This document shows positions 6,620 to 11,845 of a stretch of 11,845 nucleotides of DNA, one piece after another. Position 1 is the stretch's first letter. The number at the start of each line of letters is the position of its first letter. This DNA is from Pirellulaceae bacterium. Lineage in GTDB: Bacteria > Planctomycetota > Planctomycetia > Pirellulales > Pirellulaceae. The notes under the pieces are model-generated. The model had not been told where the DNA came from. It was given only the letters and a program-made list of their open reading frames with translations, and searched no databases. The stretch lies in the NCBI GenBank assembly GCA_013002105.1, contig JABDKS010000290.1, positions 1 to 11,845 of the forward strand, read 5' to 3'. The translations under genes were made by a program, and so were the position numbers.

Positions 6620-9283
6620 TCAGCTTGCGGCCAGTTCCGCAGGTTTGTTGGCAAACGTAAAGTTTTGCCCGTCGTGATCGACGTAAATCGTAGTCCCCTC
6701 AGGGTATTGCGTTTTCAGTAGCGCAGTGGCCAAAGGGTTTTGGATTTCTCGCTGGATCACTCGCTTGAGTGGTCGTGCGCCATAGGTCGGGTCGTAGCCC
6801 GTGTCGGCGATCTGGTCGATGGCCGATTCACTGACCTCCAAACTGAGATCGTTCTGATGCAAACGTCTGGCGAGGTGTTGTAACTGCAATCCAACAATCC
6901 GACGGATTTCGCCGCGATCCAAGGGATGGAAAATGACAACGTCGTCGATGCGGTTCAGGAATTCCGGCAAGAAACGCGCTTTCAGGGCATCCTGCACTGC
7001 CTCTTGCATTTCGTCTTCGCTCCCACCTTCTTCGGTCACTCGCTGGATAGCCTGGCTGCCTGCGTTACTGGTCATGACTACGACGGTGTTCGTGAAATCG
7101 ACCGTCCGGCCGTGACCATCGGTCAGCCGCCCATCGTCCAGGACTTGCAACAGAATATTAAAAACATCCGGGTGCGCCTTTTCGATTTCGTCCATCAAGA
7201 TCACCGCGTAGGGTCTGCGTCGAACGGCCTCGGTCAGCTTTCCGCCTTCTTCGTAGCCGACATATCCGGGAGGAGCCCCGATCAGTCTTGCGACGCTGTG
7301 ACGCTCCATAAACTCGCTCATGTCGATTCGCACCATCGCAGATTCGTCATCGAACATGACTTCGGCCAGAGCTTTGCATAATTCCGTCTTTCCAACGCCG
7401 GTGGGTCCGAGGAACAAAAACGAACCGATCGGTCGCTGTGGATCCTGCAGCCCGCTTCGGCTACGTCGAACCGCGTCAGAAACAGCTTCGACCGCTTCGT
7501 CCTGGCCGATAACCCGTTGGTGCAATCGGTCTTCCATTACCAGCAGCTTTGCACGCTCTGTTTCCATCATGCGGCTCACTGGCACGCCTGTCCAGACGCT
7601 GACCACTTCGGCGATTTCGTCTTCGGTCACTTCACGGCGTAACAGACGCCGACGGTCGCTGGAATCCTCGGCAGCATCCGCAGTGCTGTCGCGTTGCTCC
7701 AGTTCATCGAGTCGCTTTTCCAACTGGCTTTGTCGCGCGCGTACGTCCAGCATCTCTTGGTACAGATGCTCAGGATTCTCGCCGCGTAATTGCACCTGTT
7801 TTGCTTCGGCATCCAAAGTGGCGAAACGATGCTCAAGCTGCTCCGCTTCTTGTCGGATCGACTGAACATCATCCAGCCCCAGTTTTTCGGCTTCCCATTG
7901 TTCGCGCAAGCTGGCCAATTCATGGTTCAACGATTCCATCTCGTCTTCGACTTCGGTGCGTTTGTTGACCGCTGACGCCTCGGTTTCGTCAACCAGCTGA
8001 CGATGCGCGAGTTCCAACTGACGCAAACGACGTTGAATCTGATCGATTGGTTCAGGAACGCTTTCCTTTTCGATTGCCAAACGACTGGATGCTTCATCTA
8101 CCAAATCGATCGCCTTGTCGGGCAAAAACCGATCGGCGATATAGCGATGCGACAAGTTCGCAGCGGCCACCAGTGCGCTGTCAGTAATCCGAACACCGTG
8201 GTGAGATTCGTAGCGAGACTTCAATCCCCGCAAAATTGCGATCGTATCATCCACGCTGGGTTCACCCACGAACACAGGTTGGAACCGTCGCTCCAGGGCT
8301 GCATCTTTTTCGATGTGTTGACGGTATTCATCCAGCGTCGTCGCCCCGATACATCGCAACGCCCCGCGTGCCAACTCGGGTTTCAGTAGATTGGCGGCAT
8401 CGGCTGATCCTTCTGCTTTACCAGCGCCGACAACCAAGTGCAATTCGTCGATAAAGAGTATGACTTGACCGTCGGAGTCTTTGACTTCGCGGAGCACCGA
8501 TTTGAGACGTTCCTCGAAATCGCCGCGAAACTTTGCTCCAGCCACCAACGCACCCATGTCCAGGGCGATGACACGCTTGTCTTTTAAGCTCTGGGGGATA
8601 TCGCCTTCGAAGATTCGCAACGCAAGTCCTTCGGCGATTGCCGTTTTGCCGACGCCTGGTTGGCCGATCAAGACCGGATTGTTCTTGGTCCGGCGCGAAA
8701 GGACTTGGACAACTCTCCGAATTTCTCCATCGCGGCCGATGACAGGGTCGAGCTTGCCTTGGGCGGCAAGCTGCGTCAGGTCGATACCGAATTTCTCAAG
8801 TGCCTGGTACGTGTCTTCGGCATTTTGATCCGTGACACGCGCCGATCCACGGACTTCACTCATCGCCTTGAGGACATCATCGGCCTCGACGCCTAAAAGT
8901 TTTAATAGAGTGTGCGCCTTGCTGTCGACTCGGACCAATCCCAGCAGTAGGTGTTCTGTGCTGACAAATTCGTCCTTGAGCGACTCGGCTGCCTCGGCTG
9001 CCGCATCGAACGTTTTTTGCAAGTCGGGCGCAATACCGGCTTGCCGTCCACCGGATACCGACGGCAGCTTGGATTGCTCGCTCTGGACCGTGCCTTTCAA
9101 TTGAGCGATATCGACGCCCATTTTTTCCAACAGTGGCAGCGTGATTCCGTCGCTCTGGTCCAACATCGCGCCCAATAAATGCAGCGGGCTGATTTCGGGG
9201 TTGCCGGCCGACGCAGCGCGGCCTTGAGCCTCGGCGACGAGCGACTGAGCCTTGGTCGTTAATTTATCGAATCGAAACGCCAT
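6620..9283 (-). CDS. clpB: ClpB protein disaggregase (Hsp100)
   Basis: ClpB is a hexameric ATP-driven chaperone in the cytoplasm that extracts polypeptides from aggregates together with DnaK. From the ATG at 9283 the protein is 887 residues, slightly longer than the usual 850-870. Domains are: Clp_N repeats about 5-145; first AAA+ with Walker A GQPGVGKT (207-214), Walker B VILFIDE (274-280), pore loop [10 protein letters not shown] (251-260) and arginine residues ERRF (331-334); coiled-coil middle domain about 405-545; second AAA+ with GPTGVGKT (626-633), pore loop GYVGYEEGG (673-681), VILMDE (694-699), the FLNRID arginine finger region (775-780) and sensor-2 GARPLKR (835-841). All catalytic motifs are intact. 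The middle domain, which identifies ClpB rather than ClpA or ClpC, is complete, and a short acidic, Ser-rich stretch (about 532-546) follows it. The start at 9283 is chosen because MAFRFDKLT matches the family N-terminus and a good Shine-Dalgarno lies eight bases upstream. dnaK is immediately upstream. Confidence 0.97.
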   Translation of the reverse strand: MAFRFDKLTTKAQSLVAEAQGRAASAGNPEISPLHLLGAMLDQSDGITLPLLEKMGVDIAQLKGTVQSEQSKLPSVSGGRQAGIAPDLQKTFDAAAEAAESLKDEFVSTEHLLLGLVRVDSKAHTLLKLLGVEADDVLKAMSEVRGSARVTDQNAEDTYQALEKFGIDLTQLAAQGKLDPVIGRDGEIRRVVQVLSRRTKNNPVLIGQPGVGKTAIAEGLALRIFEGDIPQSLKDKRVIALDMGALVAGAKFRGDFEERLKSVLREVKDSDGQVILFIDELHLVVGAGKAEGSADAANLLKPELARGALRCIGATTLDEYRQHIEKDAALERRFQPVFVGEPSVDDTIAILRGLKSRYESHHGVRITDSALVAAANLSHRYIADRFLPDKAIDLVDEASSRLAIEKESVPEPIDQIQRRLRQLELAHRQLVDETEASAVNKRTEVEDEMESLNHELASLREQWEAEKLGLDDVQSIRQEAEQLEHRFATLDAEAKQVQLRGENPEHLYQEMLDVRARQSQLEKRLDELEQRDSTADAAEDSSDRRRLLRREVTEDEIAEVVSVWTGVPVSRMMETERAKLLVMEDRLHQRVIGQDEAVEAVSDAVRRSRSGLQDPQRPIGSFLFLGPTGVGKTELCKALAEVMFDDESAMVRIDMSEFMERHSVARLIGAPPGYVGYEEGGKLTEAVRRRPYAVILMDEIEKAHPDVFNILLQVLDDGRLTDGHGRTVDFTNTVVVMTSNAGSQAIQRVTEEGGSEDEMQEAVQDALKARFLPEFLNRIDDVVIFHPLDRGEIRRIVGLQLQHLARRLHQNDLSLEVSESAIDQIADTGYDPTYGARPLKRVIQREIQNPLATALLKTQYPEGTTIYVDHDGQNFTFANKPAELAAS

Positions 9284-9291
9284 TTCAATTT

Positions 9292-9295
9292 CTCC
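9292..9295 (-). promoter_or_regulatory. ribosome binding site that sets the clpB start
   Basis: On the minus strand GGAG lies eight bases before the ATG at 9283. The longer in-frame start at 9346 would add 21 residues encoded through the terminator hairpin at 9333-9358 and has no family support. The 9283 start is preferred. Confidence 0.8.
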
Positions 9296-9328
9296 AATCC
9301 ACTTGAATCCATACTTCGGTACGTGCGC

Positions 9329-9358
9329 AAAAAAAGGCGGGTGCAAGCACCCGCCTTT
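9329..9358 (-). terminator. intrinsic terminator between dnaK and clpB
   Basis: AAAGGCGGGTGC (9333-9344) and GCACCCGCCTTT (9347-9358) are perfect reverse complements around a two-base centre. Read on the minus strand, the GC-rich stem runs straight into seven consecutive Ts (9335 down to 9329). This is a canonical Rho-independent terminator for dnaK, about 110 bases after its stop codon. It leaves only 45 bases before the clpB start codon. On the plus strand no T-tract follows, so it is directional. Confidence 0.9.
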
Positions 9359-9374
9359 GCAACGTCGCTCCTAG

Positions 9375-9456
9375 TCGGAGCCGAAAACGCTCCGATGCGA
9401 CGGTGTTGGTCGCTGGGGGCGACCAACAGCATGTCCCGATGCGTGACATCGGAACA
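9375..9456 (-). repeat. three successive hairpins in the dnaK 3' region
   Basis: Three inverted repeats lie between the dnaK stop and its terminator. In order of dnaK transcription they are: CCGATG/CATCGG (9436-9441 with 9447-9452, extendable to 9432-9456 past one mismatch); TGTTGGTCGC/GCGACCAACA (9404-9413 with 9419-9428, ten perfect pairs, five-base loop); and TCGGAGC/GCTCCGA (9375-9381 with 9389-9395, seven-base loop). None is followed by a T-tract. With the terminator they make a four-hairpin untranslated tail. This could stabilise the dnaK mRNA, be a processing site, or give a stable 3'-derived RNA; those roles are inference. Confidence 0.6.
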
Positions 9457-9469
9457 AGGCACTGGTGGC

Positions 9470-11404
<1,935 letters not shown>

Positions 11405-11485
11405 CTCGAAAGTCTCCTGCCGTCGATTTATTCGTACAAAGTCGTTTTTTGGTCACCGCGTCGCGGGCCAGTCCCTCGACGCGTC

Positions 11486-11513
11486 GTGATAGTCAGTTGG
11501 CTGATACAGCCAA
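11486..11513 (-). promoter_or_regulatory. candidate dnaK promoter overlapped by an inverted repeat
   Basis: On the minus strand TTGGCT (11508-11513) and TATCAC (11486-11491) are 16 bases apart, each matching the sigma-70 consensus at four of six positions. They would start a transcript about 75 bases before the dnaK ATG. A perfect inverted repeat TTGGCTG-ATA-CAGCCAA (11497-11513) covers the -35 and half of the spacer, where a repressor operator could sit. Both the promoter and the operator are only inferred from pattern. Confidence 0.25.
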
Positions 11514-11526
11514 GTGTTGGGTTCAG

Positions 11527-11577
11527 TTTGGGTAGCTGGGAATGCCTGCCGTAATCGCGTGCTTCCCAGTTGCCAAA
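11527..11577. repeat. bulged inverted repeat upstream of dnaK
   Basis: CTGGGAA (11536-11542) pairs perfectly with TTCCCAG (11563-11569) across a 20-base loop. Beyond a small asymmetric bulge, TTTGG (11527-11531) pairs with CCAAA (11573-11577). This gives twelve pairs in two stacked helices. It lies upstream of the nearest candidate promoter, so it would be in the dnaK leader only if transcription starts further out, for example from the pair near 11712-11740. Confidence 0.35.
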
Positions 11578-11645
11578 TACTGTTAGGCAAAGTGCGTGCC
11601 ATTGTTGGGGGGATTCACCGAGAAAATTTGCCCGGTGGTGGCCCA

Positions 11646-11807
11646 ATGGAGCCAAACCTCGCGGTTTTTGCTGACCCGCGCGAGCCTGAGTATGGGAATC
11701 ACGCTTCTTTTTTAATAGAACCCCTGCGGTTAGCCCGCAAAATCGAGTCGCCGCGTGTCAAAATGACAGCCAAAATCATGACGGGAGAGTTGGTGCCCTA
11801 CGAGTGA
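11646..11807 (+). CDS. doubtful small ORF divergent from dnaK
   Basis: This 53-codon plus-strand ORF could also be read as the end of a longer 97-codon frame starting at 11514. It has a GGTGG five bases before the ATG at 11646 and a protein-like C-terminus (KMTAKIMTGELVPYE). No domain is recognised, and the open frame may be chance. The longer version overlaps the bulged inverted repeat and looks less protein-like in its first half. Confidence 0.2.
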   Translation: MEPNLAVFADPREPEYGNHASFLIEPLRLARKIESPRVKMTAKIMTGELVPYE

Positions 11808-11845
11808 TGACGGATCTGCCACACAATGTGCCCATGGTGTGAATC

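Larger units (their letters stand above)
11405..11845. other. upstream region of dnaK, no confident gene
   Basis: These 441 bases precede dnaK and run to the window edge. I see no CIRCE inverted repeat (TTAGCACTC-N9-GAGTGCTAA) and no clear sigma-32-type promoter (CTTGAAA with CCCCAT). What is present: a strong dnaK Shine-Dalgarno (AGGAG, 11414-11418), a weak promoter candidate with an overlapping inverted repeat, a bulged inverted repeat, a short AAACC/GGTTT hairpin (11654-11667), a TGCGG/CCGCA hairpin (11725-11739), and a second weak minus-strand promoter-like pair (TTGCGG 11735-11740, TATTAA 11712-11717, 17-base spacer). Short ORFs exist on both strands but none is convincing. Confidence 0.6.

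Noticed and set aside
6445..6660. Plus-strand ORF between the PIG-L gene and clpB
   Set aside because: It runs across the perfect stem-loop and into the clpB 3' end antisense, with no ribosome site or domain.
9284..9346. Longer clpB start at 9346
   Set aside because: The extra 21 codons run through the intrinsic terminator hairpin and T-tract, and ClpB proteins start at the [13 protein letters not shown] position supported by a Shine-Dalgarno.

Overview
The window looks like a planctomycete chromosome, probably from the Pirellulales/Rhodopirellula group. The main reason is the gene pair at the left: a secreted PSCyt1/DUF1549/DUF1553 (PSD1) cytochrome-like protein followed by a Tat-exported DUF1501 protein. 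Paralogues of this pair are greatly expanded in Planctomycetota and in related phyla such as Verrucomicrobiota. Moderate GC and widely spaced genes fit this. The assignment is inferred from gene content, not from a marker search.

Left half, plus strand (1-5518). A possible C-terminal tail of an upstream gene ends in an ATGA overlap with the first full gene. That gene is a 933-residue exported protein with two CxxCH motifs and a discoidin-like segment. It is followed after 49 bases by a 500-residue Tat-exported DUF1501 protein, and after a further 165 bases by a 295-residue exported ThuA-like protein. All three carry export signals. They plausibly form one extracytoplasmic module acting on a carbohydrate or another organic substrate, but the substrate and reaction cannot be read from the sequence.

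Middle (5519-6619). A 119-base convergent spacer holds a 15-base tandem repeat and a complementary upstream arm. Next is a PIG-L/LmbE-type deacetylase gene on the minus strand, separated from clpB by about 210 bases containing a perfect 12-bp stem-loop.

Right half, minus strand (6620-11404). dnaK lies upstream of clpB, so a disaggregase and its Hsp70 partner are adjacent and co-oriented. The 186-base spacer between them holds three hairpins and then a textbook intrinsic terminator only 45 bases before the clpB start codon. clpB is therefore probably fed by terminator readthrough or by a promoter overlapping the terminator. The clpB start at 9283 is set by a good Shine-Dalgarno sequence.

Right edge (11405-11845). 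The leader and promoter region of dnaK shows no CIRCE element. It has a weak sigma-70-like candidate overlapped by a 7-bp inverted repeat, a larger bulged inverted repeat, and one doubtful small plus-strand ORF. No RNA genes, insertion sequences, CRISPR arrays or phage-like genes were seen. Most of the window is conserved planctomycete content; the unexplained parts are the exported left-hand module and the structured spacers.
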